From Mycobacterium sp. ACS4331 (GTDB lineage: Bacteria > Actinomycetota > Actinomycetes > Mycobacteriales > Mycobacteriaceae): a stretch of 64,000 nucleotides of DNA. Below the pieces are notes generated by a model. That model worked only from the letters and a program-made list of their open reading frames with translations, was not told the DNA's origin and made no database searches. This document shows, one piece after another, positions 34,759 through 44,829 of the stretch (positions are counted from its first letter, which is position 1; the number at the start of each line of letters is the position of its first letter). A program made the position numbers and the translations under genes. The DNA lies in NCBI RefSeq assembly GCF_001667265.1, contig NZ_LZHW01000073.1:62001-126000 (forward strand), read 5' to 3'.

Positions 34759-36336
34759 ATGACTATGCAGCAGACACAATCACCGTCACGTCCCGCCGAG
34801 GAACACACGAAGACGACAGGCGGGGGGCCGGCCGTCGACTACGCGCTCACGGTGGAGTCTGAGGGGGCCAACCGCAGCTCCGCGGTCGCCATACCCAGCC
34901 AGGTCTTCGCCCGCACGACGTGGCAACGGCGCTACGCGGCCAAACTCCGGCTCACCGACACCCTGGTCATCTGTGCGGCAGTGGGCTTGGCGCAGTACAT
35001 CCGATTCGGGACCGCCGCGGCCGCGGACAAGGAACAGAAGTACTTCGTCCTGGGATTCTCGCTGGTCTTCATCATCGTGTGGCTGTCTGCACTGTCCGGA
35101 TTCCACACACGCTCGCCGAGGATCATCGGTTCGGGCATCGAGGAGTACCGGCGGGTAGTGGCCGCATCGTTCTGGACCTTCGGAGCGATCGCGATCGTCA
35201 CCCTTCTCGTCAAGATCGATGTCGTACGCGGATACCTCGCGGTCGCACTGCCCGCCGGAATTCTGGGTCTTGTGCTGAGCCGCCTCCTGTGGCGTGGAAG
35301 GGTGGCGCGCAAACGAGTGGGCGGCGATTGTCAGACTGCAGTCCTGGCGTTCGGAGAACTCGACGCGGTGCAGACACTGGCCACCGAACTGACTCAGAAC
35401 CCGATCGACGGGTATCGCGTCGTCGGGGTGGGGGTGCCGGGATACGGTCCCCCGCGAGGCGAACAGATGATCCTCAACGGACGCTCGGTCCCGATCATCG
35501 GCGGGGAACACCATATGCTGGCGGCGATCCGGAGCTGTGGAGCCGACACCGTGGCCATCGCCGGCACTGAGCATTTCGGCGTCAGGGGCATCCGAAGGCT
35601 GATCTGGGATCTCGAGCCCCTGGGTGTGGATCTGGTCGTCTCGACCGGTGTGATGGATGTGGCGCTGGCTCGACTGGTCATGCGACCAATCGCCGGACTG
35701 CCACTCCTGCACATCGAGAAGCCCCAGTATCTCGGCGCAAAACGGTTCCAGAAGAGGGCATTTGATGTCTGTTTCGCCTCAGCGGCGCTCATCGCGACGC
35801 TGCCGATACTGATCGCCACCGCTGTCGCGGTCAAGGCCAGCAGTCGCGGACCCGTCTTCTACTGTTCCGAGCGCATCGGCATGAACGGAAATCCGTTCTC
35901 GATGATCAAGTTCCGCACCATGGTGAAGGACGCCGACAAGCAGTTGGCGAGCCTGATCGACGCCAACGAAGGCGACGGGCTGCTGTTCAAAGTGCGTGAG
36001 GATCCTCGGATCACCCGCGTCGGCCGGATGCTGCGTCGCTTCAGCATCGACGAACTGCCGCAGTTCCTCAACGTTGTTCGAGGCGAGATGAGTGTCGTCG
36101 GGCCCCGGCCCCCGCTGCGCCGTGAAGTGGAGGCCTACGACTGCGACGTGCTGCGCCGGCTTCTGGTGAAGCCGGGTGTCACGGGGCTGTGGCAGGTGAG
36201 CGGGAGGTCGGATCTGTCGTGGGAGAAGGCTGTCCGACTCGATCTGTCCTACGTGGACAACTGGTCGATGATCGAGGACGTACTGATCATCATCAAGACA
36301 CTGCGCGCCGTGTTGCGACGCACCGGAGCGTACTGA
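34759..36336 (+). CDS. Polyprenyl-phosphate sugar phosphotransferase (priming transferase)
   Basis: 525 residues of the WbaP/CpsE family. It has four N-terminal membrane segments (about 65-175), a soluble middle domain and the C-terminal catalytic domain after about 330. The catalytic domain shows a membrane helix after KRAFDV, SERIGMNGNPFSMIKFRTM and DELPQFLNVVRGEMSVVGPR. This enzyme puts the first sugar phosphate on undecaprenyl (or decaprenyl) phosphate and starts repeat-unit synthesis at the inner membrane. It follows the aminomutase by 67 bases on the same strand and precedes the first glycosyltransferase by 8. Confidence 0.93.
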   Translation: MTMQQTQSPSRPAEEHTKTTGGGPAVDYALTVESEGANRSSAVAIPSQVFARTTWQRRYAAKLRLTDTLVICAAVGLAQYIRFGTAAAADKEQKYFVLGFSLVFIIVWLSALSGFHTRSPRIIGSGIEEYRRVVAASFWTFGAIAIVTLLVKIDVVRGYLAVALPAGILGLVLSRLLWRGRVARKRVGGDCQTAVLAFGELDAVQTLATELTQNPIDGYRVVGVGVPGYGPPRGEQMILNGRSVPIIGGEHHMLAAIRSCGADTVAIAGTEHFGVRGIRRLIWDLEPLGVDLVVSTGVMDVALARLVMRPIAGLPLLHIEKPQYLGAKRFQKRAFDVCFASAALIATLPILIATAVAVKASSRGPVFYCSERIGMNGNPFSMIKFRTMVKDADKQLASLIDANEGDGLLFKVREDPRITRVGRMLRRFSIDELPQFLNVVRGEMSVVGPRPPLRREVEAYDCDVLRRLLVKPGVTGLWQVSGRSDLSWEKAVRLDLSYVDNWSMIEDVLIIIKTLRAVLRRTGAY

Positions 36337-36344
36337 GGTCTGTC

Positions 36345-37646
36345 ATGGTGGAACAGCTGTCCGTCACCGTCCTGGGGATCAACTACTGGCCGGAACCCTT
36401 TGGTATCGCTCCGTATACGACCGGACTCTGCCGGGGCCTGGCGAGCAGGGGCCATCGGGTGAACGTCGTCACAGGCATGCCCCATTACCCGGAGTGGCGG
36501 GTGCATCCGGACTATCGCGGGCGATGGACGTCGATCGAGACGATGGACGGCGTTCTCCTGAAGCGAGTGCGGCACTCAGTGCCGGCCACACCCTCGAATC
36601 TGCGCAGACTGCTGATGGAGGCCACCTTCGGCGCGCGTGCCGCCTTCTCGCGTTGGCGGCGACCCGACCTCGTGATCTGCACGACACCTGCGCTGATCTC
36701 GACAGCCGTGCAGTTCCTGCGTCGCCGCGCGATGTTTCGGCGCCGGCCGGTGTTCTGCGTCTGGGTCCAAGATCTGTATGGGGTGGGCTTGTCTGAGACA
36801 CAGAACCCGGGATCGGCATCCGTGAAGATCGTACGGCGCCTGGAGAAGTGGATCATGCGTGAGGCGGACGGCATCGTAGTCGCGCACAGCAGATTTCGGG
36901 ATCAACTCGTTGAGGGTCTGCAGGTCGATCCAGGCAAGATCACGACCATCAAGAACTGGACGCATGTTCATTCCGGTGGTGCCGGCCGCCGCTCCACGAC
37001 TCGTGCACGCATGGGGTGGGCCGATGAGGAAGCGGTGATCCTGCACGCGGGGAACATGGGCGTCAAACAGGGTCTCGAGAATGTCGTGCGCGCAGCGCAG
37101 ATCGCGGACCGCGACGAACTGAACCTGCGTTTCGTTCTCATCGGTGACGGCAACCAGAGGCGCGTGCTCGAGGAGTTCGGCCGTCAGACAGCTCGCCTGG
37201 AGATTCGCGATGCGCTGTCCGAGAGGGACTTCGTCGACGCGCTGGAGGCCGCTGACGTACTCCTGGTGAATGAGCGGCCTGGTGTCGCCGAGATGTCGAT
37301 TCCCAGCAAGCTGACCTCTTATTTCCAAAGTGGCACCCCGGTTTTGGCGGCCACCAGTGCGCGCGGGAACACGGCGCGGGAGATCAGGAGGTCAGGGGCC
37401 GGGATTGTGGTCGACGCCGGCGACCCCGCGTGCCTGGTTGCGGCCGCGGTGTCGCTGGCCGGCGACGTCGAGCTCCGGGAAGAAATGGGCAGCAATGGAA
37501 TTCACTACGCCGCTGATGAGCTCGATGAGAAGACCTCGTTGGACAGATTCGACTACTGGTTGAGGAGTCTGGTGGCGACTCAGAGAACGCGGCGGCGGCG
37601 TGACACCGGCGAGGCCCAACAGATGTCCAGTCAGGCCGCTCGATGA
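36345..37646 (+). CDS. GT4-type glycosyltransferase (WcaI-like)
   Basis: 433 residues. The N-terminal part ([17 protein letters not shown] and [11 protein letters not shown]) is typical of WcaI-like transferases, which add a sugar, often fucose or a related one, during exopolysaccharide assembly. The C-terminal GT-B domain has [12 protein letters not shown] and the [20 protein letters not shown] donor-site region. Cytoplasmic or membrane-peripheral. ATG 36345 gives the family N-terminus and follows the sugar phosphotransferase stop by 8 bases. Confidence 0.9.
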   Translation: MVEQLSVTVLGINYWPEPFGIAPYTTGLCRGLASRGHRVNVVTGMPHYPEWRVHPDYRGRWTSIETMDGVLLKRVRHSVPATPSNLRRLLMEATFGARAAFSRWRRPDLVICTTPALISTAVQFLRRRAMFRRRPVFCVWVQDLYGVGLSETQNPGSASVKIVRRLEKWIMREADGIVVAHSRFRDQLVEGLQVDPGKITTIKNWTHVHSGGAGRRSTTRARMGWADEEAVILHAGNMGVKQGLENVVRAAQIADRDELNLRFVLIGDGNQRRVLEEFGRQTARLEIRDALSERDFVDALEAADVLLVNERPGVAEMSIPSKLTSYFQSGTPVLAATSARGNTAREIRRSGAGIVVDAGDPACLVAAAVSLAGDVELREEMGSNGIHYAADELDEKTSLDRFDYWLRSLVATQRTRRRRDTGEAQQMSSQAAR

Positions 37647-37657
37647 GGGGAGCACCG

Positions 37658-38704
37658 ATGAGCAGGGTGGCACTTATAACCGGAATCACCGGCCAGGACG
37701 GTTCGTATCTGGCTGAGCTGCTTCTGAACAAGGGCTATGAGGTCCACGGCTTGATCCGGCGGGCCTCGACCTTCAACACAGTCCGCGTCGAGCACATCTA
37801 TCAGGACCCGCACCTCCCGGACGCCAAGTTGTTCCTTCATTACGGGGACATGTCCGACGGTGCCAGACTCTCGATGCTGCTCAGCGGGATCCGTCCCGAC
37901 GAGGTCTACAACCTTGCGGCGCAGTCCCATGTGCGGGTTTCCTTCGACGAGCCGGAGCACACCGGAAGTGTCACCGGTGTGGGTTCGGTTCGCCTCCTGG
38001 AGGCGGTCCGACAGTCCGGTCTGTCCTGCCGGTACTACCAGGCATCGAGTTCGGAGATGTTCGGTGCGTCCCCACCGCCGCAGAACGAGTGCACCCCGTT
38101 CTACCCCCGCTCGCCGTACGGTGCGGCAAAGGTGTACTCCTACTGGATCACCAAGAACTACCGCGAAGCGTATGGAATGTTCGCGGTGAACGGGATCCTG
38201 TTCAATCACGAATCGCCTCGACGTGGCGAAACCTTCGTGACACGCAAGATCACTCGCGCCGTTGCCCGGATCAAGGCCGGGCTGCAGCATGAACTGTTCC
38301 TGGGCAATCTCGATGCCGTCCGTGACTGGGGGTACGCGCCCGAATTCGTCGAAGGCATGTGGCGAATGCTGCAGGCCGAGCAGCCCGACGATTACGTGCT
38401 GGCGACAGGCCAGGGCCAGACCGTGCGGGACTTCGTGCGGGTCGCCTTCGAACGGGTCGGGTTGGACTGGCAGGACTACGTGAAGTTCGACGCCGACTAT
38501 GTCCGGCCGACGGAGGTCGATGCGCTCATCGGAGACTCCTCCAAGGCTGCTCGACTGCTGGACTGGAAGGCGGAGGTGCTCGCCCCCGACCTCGCGGCGA
38601 TCATGGTGGATGCCGATATCGCGGCCCTGCGGTGCGCGGGAACGCCATGGGTGGACACGCCCGCCTTGGCGGGCTGGGAGTCGCAGAGCGAGCCCGCACC
38701 ATGA
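37658..38704 (+). CDS. gmd: GDP-mannose 4,6-dehydratase
   Basis: 348 residues. The extended SDR motif [16 protein letters not shown], then [25 protein letters not shown], the catalytic SPYGAAK (Tyr-Lys) and [19 protein letters not shown] are the Gmd hallmarks. It converts GDP-mannose to GDP-4-keto-6-deoxymannose, the first step to GDP-L-fucose; the second enzyme is encoded at 45446-46387. ATG 37658 is chosen because AGGGGAG lies just upstream; ATG 37643, overlapping the previous stop, would add five residues. Confidence 0.95.
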   Translation: MSRVALITGITGQDGSYLAELLLNKGYEVHGLIRRASTFNTVRVEHIYQDPHLPDAKLFLHYGDMSDGARLSMLLSGIRPDEVYNLAAQSHVRVSFDEPEHTGSVTGVGSVRLLEAVRQSGLSCRYYQASSSEMFGASPPPQNECTPFYPRSPYGAAKVYSYWITKNYREAYGMFAVNGILFNHESPRRGETFVTRKITRAVARIKAGLQHELFLGNLDAVRDWGYAPEFVEGMWRMLQAEQPDDYVLATGQGQTVRDFVRVAFERVGLDWQDYVKFDADYVRPTEVDALIGDSSKAARLLDWKAEVLAPDLAAIMVDADIAALRCAGTPWVDTPALAGWESQSEPAP

Positions 38705-39855
38705 CAAGTCATTCGTCGTCGCCGACGATGAGGATCCTGCACGCGGCGACCCTGGTGAGTCCCGACGGCTCGTTCGGAGGTCCCGTCCGGGTCTCACTGA
38801 ACCAGGCGGAGGTGCTACGGAACCTGGGCCACAACGTCACCCTCGCTGCGGCCGAGTGGGGCTTTGCGGCCCCGCCGACATCTGCCGATGGCACTCCACT
38901 GGTCCTGCGCAGAGCACGTCGGCTGGTTCCCCGGACCGGATTCGCGGGCATATGTGCGCCGAATCTGGTCGGATGGCTGATCCGCGCCCGAGACCAGTTC
39001 GACGTCGCGCACCTGCATTTCGCGCGCGACCTGGTCATGCTTCCGCTCGCGGTCACGGCGGCGGCACTGCAGATCCCGTTCGTTCTTCAACCGCACGGAA
39101 TGGTTCTTCCGGGCTCCAATCGCCTGGCCCCCACACTCGACCGCGCCGTGGTGACGAAGCTGCTGTGCCGGGCACGTGAGGTCTTCTATCTGACCGCTGC
39201 CGAACGTGACGGACTGGAGGCGATCTCAGGGGGCAGGGCCCATCTCACGCATCTTCCCAACGGAGTGCCGCTGTATGAGGAGGCATCCAACACCCGGCGG
39301 GTGCCGGAAGTCCTCTATCTGGCCCGCCTCCAATCACGTAAACGACCGCTGGATTTCGTCGGGGCGGCACTCGAGTTGAACCGGCGTGGTGTCACGGCCG
39401 ACTACACACTCGTCGGCCCGGACGAGGGTGAGGGAAGCCGAGTCCGCGCGGCAGCTGCCCCCGCGGGAAACGTCAACTGGGAGGGGCCGGTGGCGGCCGG
39501 CCAGGGGCCCACCCGCATGGCGCGGGCCTCGGTCTACGTACTGCCGTCCCTGGGGCCCGAACCCTTCCCCATGGCGGTGCTCGAGGCGATGTCGGTGGGT
39601 CTCCCGGTGGTGGTCACTGATCAGTGCGGACTGGCAGGGCTGGTCCGGAAGTACGGCTGCGGCATTGTGGTCGCGCCCGGCTGCCGCAACATCGCCGACG
39701 CCGTCCACTCGTTGCTCGCCGCACCGGACACCGCACGAATGATGGGTCAGCGAGGCCGGGCAGCGGTCAGGGCCGACCTCGGGATGGATTGTGTCGGCCG
39801 CCGGTTGGAGGCCAGTTACCGTGCGGCAGTAAACGAACCGAGGCTGGTCGCATGA
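38701..39855 (+). CDS. GT4-type glycosyltransferase
   Basis: 384 residues, a GT-B enzyme. The N-terminal domain has the [17 protein letters not shown] acceptor region and FVLQPHGMV; the C-terminal domain has [16 protein letters not shown] and the donor-binding [20 protein letters not shown] (Glu-containing EX7E-type motif). It should add one sugar of the repeat unit using an NDP-sugar, with acceptor and donor unknown. ATGA junctions on both sides tie it to gmd and the SGNH genes. Confidence 0.9.
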   Translation: MTSHSSSPTMRILHAATLVSPDGSFGGPVRVSLNQAEVLRNLGHNVTLAAAEWGFAAPPTSADGTPLVLRRARRLVPRTGFAGICAPNLVGWLIRARDQFDVAHLHFARDLVMLPLAVTAAALQIPFVLQPHGMVLPGSNRLAPTLDRAVVTKLLCRAREVFYLTAAERDGLEAISGGRAHLTHLPNGVPLYEEASNTRRVPEVLYLARLQSRKRPLDFVGAALELNRRGVTADYTLVGPDEGEGSRVRAAAAPAGNVNWEGPVAAGQGPTRMARASVYVLPSLGPEPFPMAVLEAMSVGLPVVVTDQCGLAGLVRKYGCGIVVAPGCRNIADAVHSLLAAPDTARMMGQRGRAAVRADLGMDCVGRRLEASYRAAVNEPRLVA

Positions 39856-40553
39856 AGGAGTGGCTCGCGTCGCGGATTCCGAGACTTGGCACGATCATCC
39901 TCGCGCTGCTGCTGATCGCGGCGACCGCTACGACGACATTGGCCGTCTCCAGCCGGGCCCGCCAGGCTCCACCGCCGCCCGACAGCCTGGTGCGCGTTGC
40001 GGTGATCGGGGATTCCTACAGCGCGGGTGTGGACAACGAGGTGGTCTGGCCGTCTCTGATCGCGGCCGGCTCGCCGTTGAGCATCTCCGTGGTGGCCGCG
40101 CGCGATGCGAGTTACGCCGGCACGGCCGGGCGAAGTGGACGCTTCGAGGACCAGGTTGACAAGGCCCTCGCGTCCAAACCATCGGTGATTGTCGTGTTCG
40201 GGGGACTCGGCGACGCCGGTCTGCCCGATGAGCAGATCACTCAGTCGGCCACTGACCTGTTCGCCGAGTTGGTGCGAAGGGCACCGAGAAGCAAGGTGGT
40301 CGTACTCGGCCCGATATGGCATGCCCAACCCGTGCCGGACGTGTTCGTCACGCTCGACGCCAGGATCGGCGAGGCGGCCCGCACCACGCAGGTCACCTAC
40401 ATCTCACTGATCGGCATGGACTGGCTCGCCAAGGACGGATTGATGCAGGGCGATGCCGCGCCGACCGACAGCGGACAGTTCGCTCTGGCCCGGTACTTGA
40501 ATCCGATTCTGCTGCAGCAGATCAGGAATCCGAGCAGGTCGGTGCTGCCATGA
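39852..40553 (+). CDS. SGNH-hydrolase-like exported protein lacking the usual His
   Basis: 233 residues. A membrane anchor or signal (about 14-32) is followed by an SGNH/GDSL fold with AVIGDSYSAG (nucleophile Ser55). Where the two following paralogues have DDGIHPN, this protein has TDSGQFAL, so the catalytic His is missing at the expected place and a Phe stands there. It may be inactive, use another residue or bind carbohydrate. It forms ATGA junctions with the glycosyltransferase before it and the next SGNH gene. Confidence 0.8.
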   Translation: MKEWLASRIPRLGTIILALLLIAATATTTLAVSSRARQAPPPPDSLVRVAVIGDSYSAGVDNEVVWPSLIAAGSPLSISVVAARDASYAGTAGRSGRFEDQVDKALASKPSVIVVFGGLGDAGLPDEQITQSATDLFAELVRRAPRSKVVVLGPIWHAQPVPDVFVTLDARIGEAARTTQVTYISLIGMDWLAKDGLMQGDAAPTDSGQFALARYLNPILLQQIRNPSRSVLP

Positions 40554-41353
40554 GACCAGGTCGCTGGAGGGGATTCACGGTGGTACGGCCGTCCACGATC
40601 GTGCTGGCACTGTGGGGGCTGGTCGCTGCGGTCGTCTCGGCGGTGGCGGTCCAAACCCCCGCGGTCGACCAGCCGACACAGGCCGTGGTCCAGGACGGGG
40701 TTCCGCCCAGTCTACCGAGCAGGGCTCACCCGGCGGTGCTGTTCATCGGCGACTCGTACACGCAGGGTGTGAGCACACCCGACCTCAGTTACGGATGTAT
40801 GGCGGCGACCAGGCTGGGTTGGGAGTGCAACATCGCCGCGCAGTCGGCGACGGGGTACGTCAGCGGCGGGCCCGGGAACCGGCTGCCGGCCGCCGAATAC
40901 GGCAGAGCGTCGACCTCGTTTGTGGAGCGGTTACCGCGCCTGCACGAGTTGTACCGGGCGGACTTCGTGGTGCTCGACGGCGGTCGCAACGACCTTCAGT
41001 TCGACATGAACGCGGTGATGCTGGCCTTCTCCTACACAGTGACCCAGGTCATCGACGCCTGGCCCAACAGCCGAATCGTGGTGATCGTGCCGTGGTTCCT
41101 CGCGGATCCGGTGCTGCGGCCGGGGGCCTTCGCCGGCCGGACCGCCGGGGAGGAGTTCGCCGCTGCGCTCGCCTCCTCGCCCACGTTCGCCAAGGTCGAC
41201 CTGATCGACCCCGGCGCCCTCGGCTGGTTCGTCGGCGCCGATGTGACGCGGCTGACCGATGACGGCATCCATCCGAACTTCGAGGGAGCCAAAAGAATTG
41301 CGGACCTGCTGACCGCGGCGCTGATCAGTGGCGGAGTGGCGGACCCGTCATGA
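40550..41353 (+). CDS. Exported SGNH hydrolase
   Basis: 267 residues. A membrane segment (about 17-34) precedes the fold; GDSYTQG gives nucleophile Ser69, DGGRNDLQFD the Asn region, and DDGIHPNFEG the catalytic Asp and His. Such enzymes remove or transfer acetyl or other acyl groups on glycans outside the membrane. It closely resembles the next gene (TGY-GGPG-RL and WFL/WFV-EPVLRP blocks), so the two arose by tandem duplication. Likely to modify the exported polysaccharide. Confidence 0.85.
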   Translation: MRPGRWRGFTVVRPSTIVLALWGLVAAVVSAVAVQTPAVDQPTQAVVQDGVPPSLPSRAHPAVLFIGDSYTQGVSTPDLSYGCMAATRLGWECNIAAQSATGYVSGGPGNRLPAAEYGRASTSFVERLPRLHELYRADFVVLDGGRNDLQFDMNAVMLAFSYTVTQVIDAWPNSRIVVIVPWFLADPVLRPGAFAGRTAGEEFAAALASSPTFAKVDLIDPGALGWFVGADVTRLTDDGIHPNFEGAKRIADLLTAALISGGVADPS

Positions 41354-42129
41354 AACCGGCGCTGAGGGATCCGATGATCGCGGTCTGCCATCGGTGGCGC
41401 GTCGTCTCTACAGTTGCGCTGCTGATGGTTACCGTTGCCGCGCTGCACTTCTCGGAGATTCCAGCAGACGGAAGTCCGGCAGGCAGTTCCGGCGCGGCCT
41501 CCACCGAAGTGCTGTTCATCGGGGACTCCTACACTGCCGGCCCGACGACCCCGGGTTCCAGCTATGGCTGCATGTCGGCGTCGGCCCTCGGGTGGCGTTG
41601 TGATGTTTCCGCGCAGCCCGGTACGGGATACATCAACGGCGGCCCCGGACATCGCCTGCACATCGCGGGATACGACGAGCCTTCGACAGCGCTGGTGGAG
41701 CGGCTGTCCGGGCTGCGCGACGCCTACCCGGCGAATGTCGTCGTCCTCGACGGTGGCCGCAATGACATGGAGTTCGACATGGCCGAGGTCATGCAGACCT
41801 TCGCCTACACGTTGACGCAGGTCCTCGCGTCCTGGCCCGACAGCCGCATCGTGGTGATCGCGCCGTGGTTCGTCAACGAGCCGGTGTTGCGCCCGCAGGC
41901 CCTGGGCGGTCGCACCGTCGGCGAGGAGTTCGGGTCCGTCATTGGGTCGTCGCCCGAATTCGGACGCGTTTCGCTGATCGATCCTGCCGCCCTCGGTTGG
42001 TTCGCCGCCGGGGATCCGAAGCCGTACCTCGCCGACGACGGCATCCATCCCAACCCCGCAGGGGTGAAGAAGATCGCGGGACTGCTCACCGCGGCGTTGG
42101 TCAGGGAGGGGGTGGCGAGTCCATCATGA
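41350..42129 (+). CDS. Exported SGNH hydrolase, tandem paralogue
   Basis: 259 residues with an N-terminal hydrophobic anchor (about 19-32), GDSYTAG (Ser60), DGGRNDMEFD and DDGIHPNPAGV. It shares SYGCM, LGW and GGPGHRL blocks with the gene before it. ATGA junctions on both sides. Probably an O-acyl esterase or acyltransferase acting on the surface glycan; the group handled is not predictable from sequence. Confidence 0.85.
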   Translation: MKPALRDPMIAVCHRWRVVSTVALLMVTVAALHFSEIPADGSPAGSSGAASTEVLFIGDSYTAGPTTPGSSYGCMSASALGWRCDVSAQPGTGYINGGPGHRLHIAGYDEPSTALVERLSGLRDAYPANVVVLDGGRNDMEFDMAEVMQTFAYTLTQVLASWPDSRIVVIAPWFVNEPVLRPQALGGRTVGEEFGSVIGSSPEFGRVSLIDPAALGWFAAGDPKPYLADDGIHPNPAGVKKIAGLLTAALVREGVASPS

Positions 42130-43559
42130 CCCAGGCGCTCAACGACTACCTTCTGGTGCTCCGACGCTGGTGGCGAGTCCTGCTGGTCTTCCCGTTGCTG
42201 GCCGTGTCGGTCACAGCACTCCACTTCGCGCTGAAGCCGGCTGAGTTCAGTGCCGAGTCCCTGCTCTTCGTGGCGACTCCGCGAGATGACGAACAGAGCT
42301 ACTACGTCGGGGACGACTACTCCAGGAAGCGGCTGGACACCATTCTGGTGCTCAGCAGAAGCCCCGCGATTGCCGAACGGGTCAACAATGATCTCGGGCT
42401 GGGGTCTGATCCGCAGGCGATGGTCGGCCGCGTACAGCTCTCGTCGGTGCTGGGCACGGTGCTGCTCAAGCTCACCACGGCCGGGAGCACGCCACAGCAG
42501 GCGGTGGAAGTCGGTGACGCCTACATCGAGGAGCTTCGGCGCAGTGTCGCGGCGCTTGAATCGGTTTCGGGTGGTCTGGTGTCGCGGATTGAACTGGTCC
42601 CGGTTCAGGCACCGACGGTGCGTGACCACGCCGGAATGTTCCCGACGTGGATGGTGCTCGGTGCCACGGGTGTGCTCGGCCTGGTGGCCGGTGCCCTGGC
42701 AGTCGTCGTTGTGGCGTTGTTGGACGGGAGGATTCGTCGACCCGAGCACGCCGCGGAGGCAGTGGACGCACCGGTCTTGGCGCGGTTCGACTCCCCGCGA
42801 GAGTCGGTGGCGGTCCTGGGACGCCCACCCGACAGCGAAGCCGGGCGGCAGCTTCGAACCGCGTTGGACCGGCTCGGCATCGTCGGATCGAGGATCATCA
42901 TGCTGGCTTCGGCGGAACGGGGTGCCGGCCGGACCGGGGTCGCGCTCAGCACCGCTCGCGTGCTCGCGGACCGCGGATCGGACGTCGCGCTCGTGGACTT
43001 CGACTCCCGCTGTTCGGCCCTCGCGGCGACTCTCGCCCTCGAGGACGGCGACACGGTCGCCGGCATCGTCGGTGGCCCTCCGAACGAGCGTCCCAGCCGG
43101 TCACCGATGACGTTCTCCCGCCGACCCAATTGGTGCGGTGTCAAGGTGATTCCGTTCGGTCGCAGAGGCCAGGATGACGGGACAACGGTTGATCATCCGG
43201 GTGTCGGGCCGCTGCTGAAGGCGCTGCGAAGCACGTATGACTGGGTGATCATCGACACCCCGGCCGCGAGCGAATTCAGCGACGCGGCGCGACTGGCGCG
43301 CCATGCGGACGCGGTCGTGTTGGTGGTCAGGGCGGGTCGCACGCTGTTCGACGATCTGCGCGCGGTGTCCGAGCAGCTGAGGCTGGCCGGCGGACAGCTC
43401 GCGGGCGTGGTCTTCGTGGACAAGCTTGTCCGCCATCGGGAAGCACGCAGCGACAACGGTCCTCGGTCACCGAGCCCTCAACCTGAGCCTGTTGGCCATC
43501 CGATCAGTTCGGCAACGCGCACATCGACGCAGTGGGGAGACCGCGGTGGACTTTCGTAG
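42126..43559 (+). CDS. Chain-length-determinant-type membrane protein with altered P-loop
   Basis: 477 residues. Two membrane helices (about 16-38 and 175-197) bracket a Wzz-like periplasmic part (YLLVLRRWWRVLLVFPLLAV at the start). The C-terminal part resembles the MinD/bacterial tyrosine-kinase ATPase, with ASAERGAGRTGVALS where GxGKS/T is expected, so the key Lys is Arg, and with Walker B VIIDTPA retained. There is no tyrosine-rich tail. It should control polymer length and export with the Wzy-like polymerase, but kinase activity is doubtful. Coupled by ATGA to the SGNH gene. Confidence 0.88.
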   Translation: MTQALNDYLLVLRRWWRVLLVFPLLAVSVTALHFALKPAEFSAESLLFVATPRDDEQSYYVGDDYSRKRLDTILVLSRSPAIAERVNNDLGLGSDPQAMVGRVQLSSVLGTVLLKLTTAGSTPQQAVEVGDAYIEELRRSVAALESVSGGLVSRIELVPVQAPTVRDHAGMFPTWMVLGATGVLGLVAGALAVVVVALLDGRIRRPEHAAEAVDAPVLARFDSPRESVAVLGRPPDSEAGRQLRTALDRLGIVGSRIIMLASAERGAGRTGVALSTARVLADRGSDVALVDFDSRCSALAATLALEDGDTVAGIVGGPPNERPSRSPMTFSRRPNWCGVKVIPFGRRGQDDGTTVDHPGVGPLLKALRSTYDWVIIDTPAASEFSDAARLARHADAVVLVVRAGRTLFDDLRAVSEQLRLAGGQLAGVVFVDKLVRHREARSDNGPRSPSPQPEPVGHPISSATRTSTQWGDRGGLS

Positions 43560-44829
43560 ATACGTTGCAGTGCTTCGCCAGGGATGGTGGATCCTGACGG
43601 TGGCGGCACTGGCCGGAGTCATCGTCGGGGTCGTCGCGAGCAGCCACACGGCCCGCCAGTACACCGCGACAACGCGGCTCTTCATATCCGCCACCGGTGG
43701 AAACAGTTCATCGGAGGCGTTCTCGGGTGGCCAGTTCGCGGAACAGCGCGCGCAGTCCTACGCCCAGATCATCACGAGCGAGCAGATGGCCCAACGGGTC
43801 GTCGACGACCTCGGACTGCCGATGTCCGCGGAGGCCCTGTCGCAGCGGCTGAATGCGGCGATTGTTCCGCGCACGGTGTTGATCGATGTGTCCGCGAAAG
43901 ACTCGTCCGCTGATCGCGCGGCCGACATCGCCAACTCCCTTGCGCGCGCCTTCATCGGGTATGTCCAGCCACTGGAGACCCCCACCGGACAGAGCACACC
44001 CCGCTCGATGATCGCGGTGGTCAGCCCAGCGGAGGCTCCGCTGCTGCCGAGTTCGCCGAATGTCGTCAAGGATGTCGCGTACGGTCTGATCGGCGGACTG
44101 GCGGTGGGCCTGCTGGCGCTGGTGGCGATGCGGACGTTGTCGGGCCGGATCACGTCCGCCGACGAACTGGGCCGGATCAGCGGTGGACCCGCATTGGGGC
44201 CGATCACGACCCCCGAACACGGCACCGACGTGGGCAGACACCGGCTTGTCGACTGGGTTCCCGAAGAGGCTGAGCAGTTGCGCCGACTTCGAGTTCAGGT
44301 GGAGGCGCATGATCCTCCACCGCAGGTCCTCATGGTCGCACCCGCGTCGGCGGGCGATGCGGCGGCCTCGGTGGGTGTCGGGTTGGCTTTGGCGTTCGCC
44401 GAGACGGGTGGCGCGACCGCCATCGTCTCGGTCGATCACACCCATCCGCTGTCCCGGGCGGGGGGAAAACAGCAGTGGGGGCTGGCCGAACTGCTGCAGG
44501 GAAAGGCGATGTTCGAGCAGATTGGCCACGGCGCTGCCGCCGAGAACCTGCTTGTGGTGCCGCCCGGCAGAACCACCGACCTCGAGGCGCTGCTCTCCTC
44601 CGGTGCGATGAGCGCGTTCCTCGACGACCTCCGAAAGGAGTGCGATCGCGTCGTCATCATCACTCCACCGGTGATCGACAGCAGCGCGGCCACGGTGCTC
44701 AGCGCGGTGGTCGATGCGGAGTTGCTGGTGGTGGACGGGAAGCGGACGCGTCGAGGGCAGGTGGACAGGGCCATCGGTGAGTTGAGGGCCGCGCGATCCC
44801 ATCTCCTCGCGGTGGTGTTGAGCAGGTGA
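43546..44829 (+). CDS. Second chain-length-type membrane protein with lost P-loop
   Basis: 427 residues from GTG 43546 (GGGGAGA upstream), overlapping the previous gene by 14 bases. The N-terminus DFRRYVAVLRQGWWILTVAA and a second helix near 180-200 give the Wzz topology. The cytoplasmic part keeps the ATPase fold outline (VLMVAPASAGDAAASVGV, then VVIITPPV), but it has no Walker A Lys and no Walker B Asp, so it cannot bind ATP normally. It probably pairs with the upstream protein in one export complex, as a regulatory or structural partner. Confidence 0.87.
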   Translation: MDFRRYVAVLRQGWWILTVAALAGVIVGVVASSHTARQYTATTRLFISATGGNSSSEAFSGGQFAEQRAQSYAQIITSEQMAQRVVDDLGLPMSAEALSQRLNAAIVPRTVLIDVSAKDSSADRAADIANSLARAFIGYVQPLETPTGQSTPRSMIAVVSPAEAPLLPSSPNVVKDVAYGLIGGLAVGLLALVAMRTLSGRITSADELGRISGGPALGPITTPEHGTDVGRHRLVDWVPEEAEQLRRLRVQVEAHDPPPQVLMVAPASAGDAAASVGVGLALAFAETGGATAIVSVDHTHPLSRAGGKQQWGLAELLQGKAMFEQIGHGAAAENLLVVPPGRTTDLEALLSSGAMSAFLDDLRKECDRVVIITPPVIDSSAATVLSAVVDAELLVVDGKRTRRGQVDRAIGELRAARSHLLAVVLSR

